Below are positions 34,195 to 45,411 of a stretch of DNA of 64,000 nucleotides, in pieces. The position numbers and the translations under genes are program-made. A model generated the notes under the pieces. The model was not told the DNA's origin. It worked only from the letters and a program-made list of their open reading frames with translations, and did not search any database. The DNA is from Azorinus chamasolen (Eukaryota > Mollusca > Bivalvia > Cardiida > Solecurtidae), in assembly GCA_963576725.1 (NCBI GenBank), contig OY755246.1, positions 72,327,967 through 72,391,966 on the forward strand. The letters run 5' to 3'. Position 1 is the first letter of the stretch; every line of letters starts with the position of its first letter.

Positions 34195-34400
34195 ACTGTA
34201 GTTTCTGATGTGAAGAAGTCTATACACACAGGGCAGGGCCAATTTTAACCCCAAAACTATGATACTTAACAAACTCATAAAGGTATGCTAAGTAAATCTA
34301 TACACCAAATATCTAAGCTCTGGGACATGTAGTTTCTGACAAGAAGATATTTAAAGTTTTTCCTATGCATAAATAGTGACCCCCATGGGCTGTTTCAGCA
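34195..34400 (+). repeat. Family A' unit
   Basis: One diverged unit with CAGGGCAGGGCCAATTTTAA, ACACCAAATATCTAAGCTCT and AGAAGATATTTAAAGTTTTT. It abuts the 5' cap of A8. Confidence 0.55.
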
Positions 34401-34409
34401 GTCAGCTAC

Positions 34410-36317
34410 AAACAAGAGGGCCAGAATGGCCCTGACATCGCTCACCAGACAATCAGAGGAGAAGATTTTCAAAGTTTTCACTATATGTTTCTATAGAAAA
34501 CTAGCCGGCCCTGGGGCGGGGCCAATTTTGACCCCAGGGACATAATTTATACAACTTTTGTAGTGGACTTGAACATGATGCTATGAGCCAAATATGAAAG
34601 CTGAGAACCTTTCAGTTTCAGAGGAGAAGATTTTCAAAGTTTTCTCTATATGTTTCTACTGAAAACCACCCACTCCTGGGGCGGGGCCAATTTTGACCCC
34701 ATGGCCATTATTCATGTAACTTTTGTAGAGGACCTATACATGATGTTATGTCCCAATTATGAAAGCTGAGAACTTTCCAGATTCTGAGAAGAAGATTTTC
34801 AAAGTTTTCACTATTTGTTTCCATTGAAAACTGCCCACCCCTGGGGGACCAATTTTGACCCCAGGGCAATAATTAATATAACTTTTGTAGAGGACCTGAA
34901 CATGATGCTCTGTGCCAAATATGAAAGCTGAGCGCCTTCCAGTTTCAGAGGAGAAGATTTTTAAAGATTTCACAATTTGTTTCTATTGAAAACTGCCCAC
35001 CCCTGGGATGGGGCCAATTTTGACCCTAGGGCCATAATGTATATAACTTTTGTAGAGGACCTAACATGATGCTATGTGCCAAATATGAAAGCTGAGAACC
35101 TTCCAGTTTCAGAGGAGAAGATTTTCAAAGTTTTCACTATATGTTTCTATTGAAAACTAGCCGCCCCTGGGGTGAGGCCAATTTTGACCCCAGGGCCATA
35201 ATTTATATAACTTTTGTAGAGGACCTGAACATAATGCTCTGTGCCAAATATGAAAGCTGAGAGCCTTCCAGCTTCAGAGGAGATTTTCAAGGATTTCACT
35301 ATTTGTTTCTATTGAAAACTGCCCACCCCTGGGGCAGGGCCAATTTTGACCCCAGGGGCATAATTTATATAACTTTTGTAGAGGACCTGAAAATGATGCT
35401 ATGTGCCAAATATGAAAGCTGAGAACCTTCTGGTTTCAAAGGAGAAGATTTTCAAAGGTTCACTATATGTTTCTATTGAAAACTTCCCACCCCTGGGGCG
35501 GGGACAATTTTGACCCCAGGGTCATAATTTATATAACTTTTGTAGAGGACCTGAACATGATGCTCTGTGCCAAATATGAAAGCTGAGAGCCTTCCAGTTT
35601 GAGAGGAGATGATTTTCAAAGATTTCACTATTTGTTTCTATTGAAAACTGCCAACCCCTGGGGCGGGGTCAATTTTGACCCCAGGGTCATAATTTATATA
35701 ACTTTTGTAGAGGACCTGAACATGATGCTACGTACCAAATATGAAAGCTGAGAACCTTCTGGTTTCAGAGGAGAAGATTTTCAAAGTTTTACTATATGTT
35801 TCTATTGAAAACTTTCCACCCCGGGGCGGGGCCAATTTTGACCCCAGGGGCATAATTTATATAACTTTTAAAGAAGACCTATAGGTGATGCTATGTATCA
35901 AAGATGAAAAGCTGATAACCCTGTAGATTCAGAGGAGAAGATTTTTAAAGGTTTAAATTGTTGAGGCGGGACGACGCACGACACATGATGCACACCGCAC
36001 AACGCACGCCGACGGACGACGGACATCAGGCGATCACAAAAGCTCACCCTGAGCACTTTGTGCTCTGGTGAGCTGAAAAACAATGTACCCCCGGGGCGGG
36101 GCCAATTTTGATCCCAGGGACATAATTTATATAACTTTTGAAGAGGACCTACAGATGATGCTATGTGCCAAAGATGAAAGCTGAGAACCCTGTAGATTCA
36201 GAGGAGAAGATTTTTAAAGGTTCAAATTAATGACTACGGACGACGCACGCCGACGGACGACGGACATCAGGCGATCACAAAAGCTCACCCTGAGCACTTT
36301 GTGCTCTGGTGAGCTAA
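34410..36317 (+). mobile_element. Family A element A8, full length with two tandem 3' caps
   Basis: The 5' cap (ACAAGAGGGCCAGAATGGCC, then TCGCTCACCAGACAATCAGA) is followed by about nine units of ~165 bp. The first GACGACGCACG stretch and terminal hairpin end at 36076. A single further array unit with its own GACGACGG stretch and an identical terminal hairpin ends at 36317. The second module repeats the last unit plus cap. Confidence 0.85.
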
Positions 36318-36429
36318 AAGTAAGTTTGTGAACAAAATAAATTCATGAAAATCAGAGACCCTGATAGTTTTTTCGAAGTGTTTCAACAAGGCCAAACACA
36401 GCTGTCTTTGACAGGGAGTGAGTGAGTGA

Positions 36430-36675
36430 CCAACCATAAAAAGGGCCATAATTCTGTCAAAATGCTTGACAGAGTTATGTACTCGTCTGCAGATGAAGCT
36501 TGTGATGGTAGACAAGTGTGTAAAATTGTAAAGCTTTATCTTTATGTAAATAAGTGGAGTTAACCAGATTGTGCCACGGACGGACATGCCATGGACAGAC
36601 GGACCAACCGTCCAACCGACCAACACACTGACTCCTATATATACCCCCTCTCAAACTTCGTTTGTGGGGGTATAT
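36430..36675 (+). mobile_element. Mosaic element: family G array with family E 3' cap
   Basis: AAAAAGGGCCATAATTCTGT and AAAATGCTTGACAGAGTTAT are family G unit sequence. ACGGACCAACCGTCCAACCG and the hairpin TATACCCCCTCTCAAAC with GTTTGTGGGGGTATA (about 36640-36675) are the family E terminal cap. A clear 5' cap is missing. Confidence 0.68.
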
Positions 36676-37215
36676 TACTGCTTACAACCTATTTTCGGAC
36701 AGGATATATTTGTTCAGCTAAATATGAATGGCTCCATGCCAGTGAGACCTTGGCACTGACCAAGCCAAACCTCCATCGCTTTCAGCGCAATAAAAGGGCC
36801 ATGATAAGACAGATATGCAACATCAAGCCAGAAGATACTTCCACTGTGCGGACAAACGAGTTGCTGGGGTTACTTGGTCTTGTAGACCTCGACCCTATTC
36901 TGAGGGAGAGAAGACTGCTGGTATGTCCATGTAGACAGGTCCAGCAGTGCAATCAAAATGCGCACTTAACCTTCAAGTTTCTGGTAAGCGAAGCGCAGGC
37001 CGGCCAAAGATGTCTTGGAAAGAGTTGACAGAGAGAGATCGCAGAGAATGGAAGCTCTCTACTGCTGATCCTCAGGATCAACAAAAATGGAGATCTGGGG
37101 TGAAGTCTGCCATGCGTGCAGCTAGCCAGCTGTCTGGAGGGGGATCCACTAGTGTGGACAGTGCCCCTGACCCTGCACGTTAATAAAAAGGAACTGATGA
37201 TGATGATGATTATCG
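36676..37215 (+). pseudogene. Non-LTR retrotransposon ORF2 C-terminus (RTE-like), frameshifted
   Basis: The + strand frame begins with SETLALTKPNLHRFQRNKRA and MIRQIC, then NELLGLLGLVDLDPILRERR. Near 36960-36990 the frame shifts to GKRSAGRPKMSWKELTERDR and EWKLSTADPQDQQKWRSGVK, ending at TAA 37181-37183. GRPxxxW and a C-terminal W-rich block are usual after the RT domain of RTE-like LINEs. A (TGA)n tail follows at 37195-37212. RT and endonuclease are absent, so it is a 5'-truncated copy, broken by at least one frameshift. Confidence 0.68.
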
Positions 37216-38120
37216 CTATCCGAATACTGCTAAATTATTAACAAGAGTGTTCAGAGGAACACATGTCACCTGCTCGCAAATGATGCAAAAACTGTTAATA
37301 TGATGGAGTGCGAAAATCAGAACAAAGGGGAATAACTCAAAAAGTATTGCATGCAGAGTGATGGACCTTAGTTACATCAATGGTCCTCAATGAGAGGAAA
37401 CCCCATGTGAAATTTGAAAGCTCTATAACAATTAGTTTAGAAATGACAGCCAAAAAAAGAAAGTGATGAAAATCTGAACAAAGGAGAATAACTCAAAACG
37501 TATTGCATGCATAGTAATGTACTTTAATTACATCAATGGTCCTAAATGAAAGGAAGACACATGTGAAATTTGAAAGCTCTATAATGATTAGTTTAAAAAT
37601 GACAGCCAAATAAAAGAAAGTGTGACGAAAATCTGAACAAAGGGGAATAACTCAAAAAGTATTGCATGCAGAGTGATGGACCTTAGTTACATCAATGGTC
37701 CTCAATGAGAGGAAAACCCATGTGAAATTTGAAAGCTCTATAACAATTAGTTTAGAATTGACAGCCAAAAAAAGAAAGTGATGAAAATCTGAACAAAGGA
37801 GAATAACTCAAAACGTATTGCATGCATAGTAATGGACTTTAATTACATCAATGGTCCTAAATGAAAGGAAGACACATGTGAAATTTGAAAGCTCTATAAT
37901 GATTAGTTTAAAAATGACAGCCAAATAAAAGAAAGTGTGACGAAAATCTGAACAAAGGGGAATAACTCAAAAAGTATTGCATGCAGAGTGATGGACCTTA
38001 GTTACATCAATGGTCCTAAATGAGAGGAAGACACATGTGAAATTTAAAAGCTCTAAAATGATTAGTTTAGAAATGACAGCCAAAAAAGAGTAAGTGTGAC
38101 GAAAATCAGAACAAAGGAGA

Positions 38121-41103
38121 ACAAGAGTACCGCATACGTAATACATACATAATATGCCCACTTGCGAACTTTCTCTGATTCAACATGCCTTATAAGTGTT
38201 GACATTTTCTAATCTGTGCTTCAGATCTTGATTTCCATAATAAGGTGATACTATTTTTAAAAAAATTTAAGTGAATATCTTATTGAATAAAAAAGTTAGC
38301 TAATCCACATATTTGCAGATTTTTGTAAAGTGCAACAGCCATAACTCTGTAAAGACAAACTGAATGAACCTCAAAATAAACTCAGCTTCAGATTTTGTTG
38401 CTTAAAACATTTGTGTTAAGTTTCATTTATATCATTTTAATAGTTTTCCCAGAAAACAACAAACTAAAAGTTGACTGACAAACAAAGCAACGAACACACA
38501 AAGTTCAAGGACCATAACTTTAGAATAAAATGACTTATCAAAAACCCCGCAATATATGTGAAAATTCATATTAAGGTTTAACCATATAACACTAGAACTA
38601 TCACTAAAGGTGATGAATACCCCCACACGGCAGCCTTGATTGCAAATCCAAGTTTTGAACATGTAACAGGACCAAATAACAAAAATACCCAAAGTTCAAA
38701 TAGAGAAAATTCTGTAATTTATGCCAAGTATCAAGTGAATCAGGTTGAAATTGAAGGAGGAGTTCAAAGTACAAGACTTTGCCTGCCAATTTCAAGGCCA
38801 AAGGTCAAGGTCACAGAGACCTGAAATTTGTGTCTTGCACATCTACTACTCCTGAGTAACATTTATGCCAAGTATCAAGTAAATCAGGTTGAAAGTGAAG
38901 GAGGAGTTCGCCGTACAAGATTTTGCCTGCCAATTTTAAGACCAATTTCAAGGCCAAAGAACAAGGTCACAGAGATTTTAAATTTGTGTCTAGCACATAT
39001 ACTACTCCTGAGTAACATTTATGCCAAGTATCAAGTGAATCAGGTTGAAATTGAAGGAGGAGTTCAAAGTACAAGATTTTGCCTGCCAATTTTAAGACCA
39101 ATTTCAAGGCCAACGGTCAAGGTCAAGGTCACAGAGACCTGAAATTTGTGTCTTGCACATATACTACTCCTGAGTAACATTTATGCCAAGTATCAAGTGA
39201 ATCAGGTTGAAATTGAAGGAGGAGTTCAAAGTACAAGATTTTGCCTGCCAATATCATGACAAATTTCAAGGCCAAAGGTCAAGGTCAAGGTCACAGAGAC
39301 CTGAAATTTGTGTCTTGCACATCTACTACTCCTGAGTAACATTTATGCCAAGTATCAAGTAAATCAGGTTGAAAGTGAAGGAGGAGTTTGCCGTACAAGA
39401 TTTTGCCTGCCAATTTTAAGACCAATTTCAAGGCCAAAGGTCAAGGTCACAGAGATTTGAAATTTGTGTCTAGCACATATACTACTCCTGAGTAACATTT
39501 ATGCCAAGTATCAAGTGAATCAGGTTGAAATTGAAGGAGGAGTTCAAAGTACAAGATTTTGCCTGCCAATTTCAAGACCAATTTCAAGACCAAAGGTCAA
39601 GGTCAAGGTCACAGAGACCTGAAATTTGTGTCTTGCACATCTACTACTCCTGAGTAACATTTATGCCAAGTATCAAGTGAATCAGGTTGAAATTGAAGGA
39701 GGAGTTCAAAGTACAAGATTTTGCCTGCCAATTTCAAGACCAATTTCAAGGCCAAAGGTCAAGGTCAAGGTCACAGAGACCTGAAATTTGTGTCTTGCAC
39801 ATCTACTACTCCTGAGTAACATTTATGGCAAGTATCAAGTGAATCAGGTTGAATTTGAAGGAGGAGTTCAAAGTACAAGATTTTGCCTGCCAATTTCAAG
39901 ACCAATTTCAAGGCCAAAGGTCAAGGTCAAAGTCACAGAGACCTGAAATTGTGTCTTACACATCTACTACTCCTGAGTAACATTTATGCCAAGTATCAAG
40001 TGAATCAGGTTGAATGTGAAGGAGGAGTTCAAAGTACAAGCTTTTGCCTGCCAATTTCAAGACCAATTTCAAGGCCAAAGGTCAAGGTCAATGTCACAGA
40101 GACCTGAAATTTGTGTCTTGCACATCTACTACTCCTGATTAACAATTATGCCAAGTGTCAAGTGAATCGGGTTGAAACTGAAGGAGGAGTTCGCCGTACA
40201 AGATTTTGCAGACAGACCGAACGACCGCCCGCCCGACCGCCCGCCCGACCGACAGGCTGATTCCAGTATACCCCCCTCAAACTCTGTTTGTGGGGGTATC
40301 AAATATTGAAGTAAATATCAGTTCAAATGAAAAAGTTATGGCCATCCTCATATTTGCAAAGATTTGCATTATTTCTTTTAAGTGCAAGGGCCATAACTCC
40401 GAAACGACAAATCAAATGAACCTCAGAATTATCTTAGCTTCAGGTCTTGATGCATTAAACATGTGTATTAAGTTTCATTAATATCTGTCAAACAGTTTTC
40501 CCAGAAAACGGCGGACTAACTATACGAATATATTTGCATTATTTTTTAAGTAAATGGGCCTTAACTCTGAAACGACAAATCAAATGAACCTCAGAATCGA
40601 CTCAGCTTCGGATCTTGATGCATTTAACATTTGTGTGAAGTTTCAATAATATCTCTCAAACAGTTTTCCCAGAAAACAGCGGACAAACTATTTGCACGTA
40701 TTTGCATTATTTTTTAAGGACATGGGCCATAACTCTGAAATGAAAAATCAAATGATACTCAGAATCAACTCAGCTTCAGATCTTGATGCACTAAACATTT
40801 GTGTGCAGTTTCATTGATATCTCTCAAATAGTTTCCCCAGAAAACAGCGGACAAACTATATGCATGTATTTGCATTATGTTTTAAGTAAAAGGGCCATAA
40901 CTCTGAAACGAAAATTCAAATGAACCTCAGAATCAACTCAGCTTCAGATATTGATGCATTAAACATTTGTGTGAAGTTTCATTAATATCTGTTAAATAGT
41001 TTTCCAAGAAAACTGCGGACAAACAAAATGTTGACGGATGAACGAACGAACGGACGGACTGGGCCACGCCAATATACGACCACCTTTATTAGGTGGGCGT
41101 ATA
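38121..41103 (+). mobile_element. Family D element D2 inside F3, itself split by E2
   Basis: The 5' cap ACAAGAGTACCGCATACGTA is followed by one D unit and a stretch of unclear origin (38480-38589). Then comes E2, then four more D units and the terminal hairpin ending at 41103 (AATATACGACCACC and AGGTGGGCGTATA). The flanks join to a normal F unit (AAAGGAGA plus ATAACTC) without a visible target duplication. Confidence 0.83.
38590..40299 (+). mobile_element. Family E element E2, inside D2
   Basis: ACTAGAACTATCACTAAAGG (hairpin TATCAC/GTGAT) and the tag ATACCCCC open the element. About ten units of ~155 bp follow, with core GCCAAGTATCAAGTGAATCA, GGAGGAGTTCAAAGTACAAG and AAGGTCAAGGTCAAGGTCAC. 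ACGACCGCCCGCCCGACCGC precedes the terminal hairpin at 40267-40299. The units are diverged relatives of the E1 units. Confidence 0.85.
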
Positions 41104-41410
41104 ATAACTCAAAAAGTATTGCATGCAGAGTGATGGACCTTAGTTACATCAACTCCGTAGCAATCCATTTTTCTATGTTTTCTACACAAACAACCATTTA
41201 CTAACTGTACTGTTTGGTGTTAAATAAGTGTTATGGTACATAGATTCCAATTCTGTCAGTTTGAAATGCAAAATTTGCGGAAATGTGTGCAGCATACATC
41301 TTTAACTTCTCATCAGGACTCCCAACTATTGCTGTTAAAAAGTTTCAAATGATACACTCTGCAGATCTGCAAATAGAATGCTAAGCACAGCTAAACCCTG
41401 TTGGACTAAC

Positions 41411-41518
41411 CTGATCCTTCCCATGGTCTCCAATCACTACAAACATGGACCTGTGTTTGTCGGCCACACCATTCTCTATCAGTACCCTTAATCTGTTATC
41501 TATCTTCTTTCTGACCAT
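41411..41518 (-). CDS. NAT10: NAT10 coding exon 1 (start codon)
   Basis: 36 codons, leaving in phase 0 at the donor GTTAGT. The start codon is at 41518-41516. The product starts MVRKKIDNRLRVLIENGVAD, then KHRSMFVVIGDHGKDQ. The vertebrate protein has MHRKKVDNRIRILIENGVAE, so the start is secure. A 3' splice acceptor (CTTTTCACAG) lies just upstream at 41542, so this exon starts at 41541 with 23 bases of 5' UTR. A separate non-coding first exon must lie at a higher coordinate. Confidence 0.97.
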
Positions 41519-41541
41519 TGTAGATGCTGGTGCTAACAAAT
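41519..41541 (-). other. NAT10: NAT10 5' UTR part of the first coding exon
   Basis: 23 transcribed bases between the acceptor and the ATG. I could not identify the upstream non-coding exon or the promoter. Confidence 0.7.
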
Positions 41542-41589
41542 CTGTGAAAAGTTTCAAAACAATTTGAATATTTCTATTTAAAAACCATA

Positions 41590-42540
41590 TCCTGATCTTA
41601 CTATGTCCAATAAATGCTTTTTTGATCCAATTATACCAGCTGCATATCTAATGTATAAAATTCCAGTATAGGACTGATCTGTAGGTAAATCTACTTGATG
41701 TCACTATTTAGATGCACATATCGTGGACTAGATCTGTAGGTAGATCTACTTGATGTCACTATTTAGAGTGCACATATCGTGGACTAGATCTGTAGGGATT
41801 ACAAAATGGACAAAAATGACCACAAAAGAAGTACATGTATTAGGGTTTGGTTAGTCTTGTGGGTCGTAAGTGGCAGACCAATACTTATTGTTGTTACAAA
41901 TACAATTCTTTGAAAATCATTTACTGATCTTGGTGTACTTAAACCTTTACTCCAAAAAATATGCCTTTAAATGCCTTTGCAAACAGAGTAGACCCAGATC
42001 AGATGGCTACTGATCCTGTTTGCTTATGAAATAATATCTAATAGATATTACTGTAGCTTCTGCCATGGCCAAAATTTCATGTGTTCGTATTTCATTATAA
42101 ATATGAATCTAATATTTATGAAATCATTATTTCTTACATAAATATTTAAACAAAATTTAAAAGCAGACTTATGAATTTGTACATGTAAAATGACCATTGA
42201 CAGAATATAGTATCAAACGATCCTGATCTTACTGTGTCCAATAAATGCATTTATACCAGCTGCATATGTAATGTATAAAATTCCAGTATAGGACTGATCA
42301 GTAGGTCACTACTTGATGTCACTGTTTAGAGTACACATATGTTGACTAGATCAGTAAGGATAACATAATGGACAAAAGTGTGTTAAATGTATCTATAGCT
42401 AAAAATATAGCCCTGTGAGACAAACAAGGACTATCTCGTGGTCAAAGATATGGTACCACAATACCAAATGTTACAAAATTTATACAATTCTTTGAAAATC
42501 ATTTACTGACCTTGGTGTACTTAACCCTTTACTCCAACAA
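41590..42540. repeat. Local duplication upstream of NAT10
   Basis: About 41590-41975 and 42225-42540 share TTACTATGTCCAATAAATGC, ATAAAATTCCAGTATAGGAC, CTTGATGTCACTATTTAGA and TCATTTACTGATCTTGGTGT. They are diverged direct copies ~630 bp apart. Inside the first copy, a smaller block (GATCTGTAGGTAGATCTACT) is itself repeated at ~65 bp. A K foldback (AGAGTAGACCCAGATCAGAT) lies at 41983. Confidence 0.65.
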
Positions 42541-45096
42541 GAGAGCCAGAATGGCCCCGATATCGCTCACCAGACAATCAGGGGAGAAGATTTTCAAAGT
42601 CTTCACTACATGTTTCTATAGAAAACTAGCCGGCACTGGGGCGTGACCAATTTTGACCCCAAGGTATATATATTTATATAAGTTTTGTAGAGGACCTCAA
42701 CTGAAGAAAATTAAAGAACTAGAGATATGAGAAACTGGCAGCATTCTCCGACTTCTAAACCCAGTCTCCCTTAGCTAGCATTTTGCCCTGGTTATATACA
42801 AGTTTAGTGAACAAGGAAAACTCATCCATATGCATAAATGACCTGCAATTACTGCTAGTCAATATGCTTATGGCTGGTCATTTCCTCTTTTAAGGCCCTG
42901 TACCCTTTGCCTGCTGCTAATCCCCATATTTACAAGACAATATTACACCAGCTACTTGCTTTGGGTTTTTTGCATTTATATTAACCTTTGCAAACAGTCT
43001 GCATCAAGTCTGGATCCAGATGAGATACAAAGTAACTTGGCAACTCATCAGGGTCCAAACTGTTTTTCTCTCTGACATTTGTTTTTGAAAACATATGGAA
43101 GAAAACAATTTTTGCAGCAGACAACATTATTTGCAGACATTAATTGCTCAGAGTGCAGAGGGTATTGGAGTGCATTATGCTGGACAGCAAATGGCCTCCA
43201 TAATGACCTGCATAATGTTAACAACACATCAAACATCAAAGAGTTCTTGGGCATCAGTGAGGCTTAGTGAGCACAGTGAAAAATAGTGCAGCTGCATTTT
43301 TTCTGGAGTGTAAATTTGGAGTGTAGTCTCCCAGTAAACCAGTTCCCAAAGTCCCATAACTTGTAACCGGAAAAGGAATAAACTATGCACAACTAGGCAT
43401 GGTGCTGATCAATCCTATGAAGTTTCATGAAAATCCGATAAAAGATTTTCCCAAAGTCCAAGAACTCTGCAGAAAATGGGAGGCAATAACTCCAAAAGTA
43501 TTGAAGCCAGAGTTGTGCATAACACTTCCTTCTATATTCTATATATATTTCCATACATGAAACGTCATTCCAATAGCATCAGTAGAGCCAGAGTTACTGA
43601 TCGGACAAGAAAATGGAACAAAGGGCAATAACTCCAAAAGTATTGAAGCCAGAGTTATGGTCCTTATACATGACACTTCCTCTCATCATGCTCTGCCAAT
43701 GTATGAAGTTTCAATGAAATGGCATAAGCCATGCAGTAGTTATCGTCCACAAAAGAAAGTGTGAATAACTGACCTTGAATGTGACCATGACCTTGAATTG
43801 TGACCTTGACCTTTGAAGAATGTGCCTAAATTCTGCTGTCTGCACATCGTCTTGTTACAGCATTTTGAAATCATTCCAAGGGTTTAAGAGATACGGAGCG
43901 GACACGAAGGCTGTGGCTAAAAACATTTGACTTTGAGATGTGACCTTGACCTATGACCCACGTGCCTGAATCAAATGCTCCTCTGCACATCGTCTTGTTG
44001 AGTCAAACATTTGTGCCAAAGCATTTTGAAATCCTTAGATATGTGTGAGAGATATGGAGTGGTCACGAGTGTGACAGACAGACAGACGGACGGACAACTC
44101 GACCAAAAACAATATGTCCCCCCATTATAAATGGGGGAGACATAATAATGGTCAGTTTGAATTGGCTGATACAGAAGCCTGCTCTAGAAAACTGGCCACC
44201 CCTGGGGCGGGGACAATTTTGACCCCAGGGGCAAAATTTATATAACTTTTGTATAGGACTTGAACACGATGCTATGTGCCAAATATTAAAGCTGAGAACT
44301 TTCCAATTTCAGGAGAAGATTTTCAAAGTTTTCACAATATGTTTCTATAGACAACAATGTACCCCTGGGGTGGGGCCAATTTTGACCCCAGTGGCATAAT
44401 TTATATAACTTTTGTAGAGGACCTACAGATGATGCTATGTGCCAAATATGAGGGATGAGAACCCTGTAGATTCAGGAGATTTTTAAAGGTTCAAATTTTT
44501 TACGCGAGACGACGCACAAGGGACACCGAGGGGCGACGGGCATCAGGCGATCATAAAAGCTCACCCTGAGCACCCCAGGGCCATAATTTATATAAATTTT
44601 GCGGAGGACCTGAACATGATGCTATGTGCCAAATATTAAAGTTGAGATCCTTCCAATTTCAGAGGAGAAGATTTTCAAAGTTTTACTATATGTTTCTATT
44701 GAAAACTGGCCACCCCTGGTGCAGGCCAATTTTGACCCCAGGGGTATAATTTATATAACTTTTGTAGAGGACTTACAGATGGTGCTATGTGCCAAAGATG
44801 AAAGCTGAGAACCCTGTAGATTCAGAGGAGAAGATTTTCAAAGTTTTACTATATGTTCCTATTGAAAACTGGCCACCCCTGGGGTTGGGCCAATTTTTAC
44901 CCCAGTGGCATAATTTATATAACTTTTGTAGAGGACCTACAGATGATGCTATGTGCCAAAGATGAAAGCTGAGAACCCTGTAGATTCAGAGGAGAAGATT
45001 TTTAAAGGTTCAAATTGTTGGCGACTGACAAGGCACACTGACTGACGATGGACATCAGGCGATCAAAAAGTACTTTGTGCTCTTGTGAGCTAAAAA
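42536..45096 (+). mobile_element. Family A element A9 with cargo, split by B2
   Basis: The 5' cap AACAAGAGAGCCAGAATGGC is followed by half a unit. Cargo follows at 42716-43330 and resumes from ~44147. It matches that of A6 (TATACAAGTTTAGTGAAC, GACCTGCAATTA, TTTTGCAGCAGA). Then come array units, a damaged internal 3' cap at 44500-44572 (AAGCTCACCCTGAGCAC runs straight into array sequence), two more units and a decayed final cap (TACTTTGTGCTCTTGTGAGC). Confidence 0.72.
43335..44144 (+). mobile_element. Family B-type element B2 inside A9
   Basis: Two B units (GGCAATAACTCCAAAAGTAT, GAAGCCAGAGTTATGG) are followed by a family C-like unit (TGACCTTGACCTTTGAAGAA, GCACATCGTCTTGTT), then GACAGACAGACGGACGGACA. 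The terminal hairpin at 44114-44142 has arms ATGTCCCCCCAT and ATGGGGGAGACAT. It is absent from the homologous cargo in A6. The 5' cap is not of the usual kind. Confidence 0.7.
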
Positions 45097-45168
45097 GGGT
45101 AATGACCCCCAAAAAAATAGTGTAGCTAGAATTACATACCATGAACTAGTGAAAATACCAATTCCAGT

Positions 45169-45208
45169 ATACCCCCTCCCCCTCCCCCCCCCCCCCCCCC
45201 CCCCCTCC
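45169..45208. repeat. Poly-C run
   Basis: About 23 consecutive C bases after TATACCCCCTCCCCCTCC, the left arm of a family E terminal hairpin. It looks like slippage expansion of that arm; the right arm is missing. The exact length is unreliable in any assembly. Confidence 0.7.
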
Positions 45209-45411
45209 ACAAACTAGTCCATAGTTCATAAATGCTCCAACTTTTGCCATTTCCACTAAGTTATTGTATGTAAGTCTTGTGACAACAAAACATATTATTC
45301 TGTCAAAACTAACCCTAGCTGGAGTACCTAACTTTATTCACATCTACATATCAATGTTGTTCATCTGTGAAAGTTTCAAACAAAGGTTTCAGAGGAGTTA
45401 GACAGGCTATA

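Larger units (their letters stand above)
37240..41151 (+). mobile_element. Family F element F3, split by D2, 3'-truncated
   Basis: The 5' cap AACAAGAG plus the hairpin GTGTTCAGAGGAACAC leads to the tag TCACCTGCTCGC. About five and a half units of ~155 bp (core GGGGAATAACTCAAAAAGTA) run to 38120. The unit resumes at 41104 (ATAACTCAAAAAGTATTGCA) after the D2 insertion and then breaks off at 41151. Two unit subtypes alternate, so a two-unit block of ~312 bp repeats. Confidence 0.83.
848..41541 (-). other. NAT10: NAT10 gene, 5' part (eight coding exons plus introns)
   Basis: This is the gene-level entry. NAT10 is the nucleolar RNA cytidine acetyltransferase that makes N4-acetylcytidine on 18S rRNA and tRNA. 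It uses acetyl-CoA and ATP and combines a helicase-like ATPase with a GNAT domain. Eight coding exons follow the order of the vertebrate protein without a gap. Exon lengths are 108, 92, 172, 123, 62, 115, 108 and 228 bp, giving 336 codons. Every intron starts GT and ends AG. The seven introns measure about 11.4, 8.3, 1.8, 1.9, 6.6, 4.4 and 5.3 kb and are mostly repeats. The exons end just after the Walker A region, so the rest of the ATPase, the GNAT domain and the tRNA-binding tail lie beyond base 1. The coding frame is intact, so the gene is probably functional. Identity rests on recalled protein similarity, not a database search. Confidence 0.95.

Noticed and set aside
45169..45208. Regulatory poly-C tract or i-motif
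   Set aside because: It extends the left arm of a decayed terminal hairpin. Slippage explains it, and nothing nearby suggests regulation.
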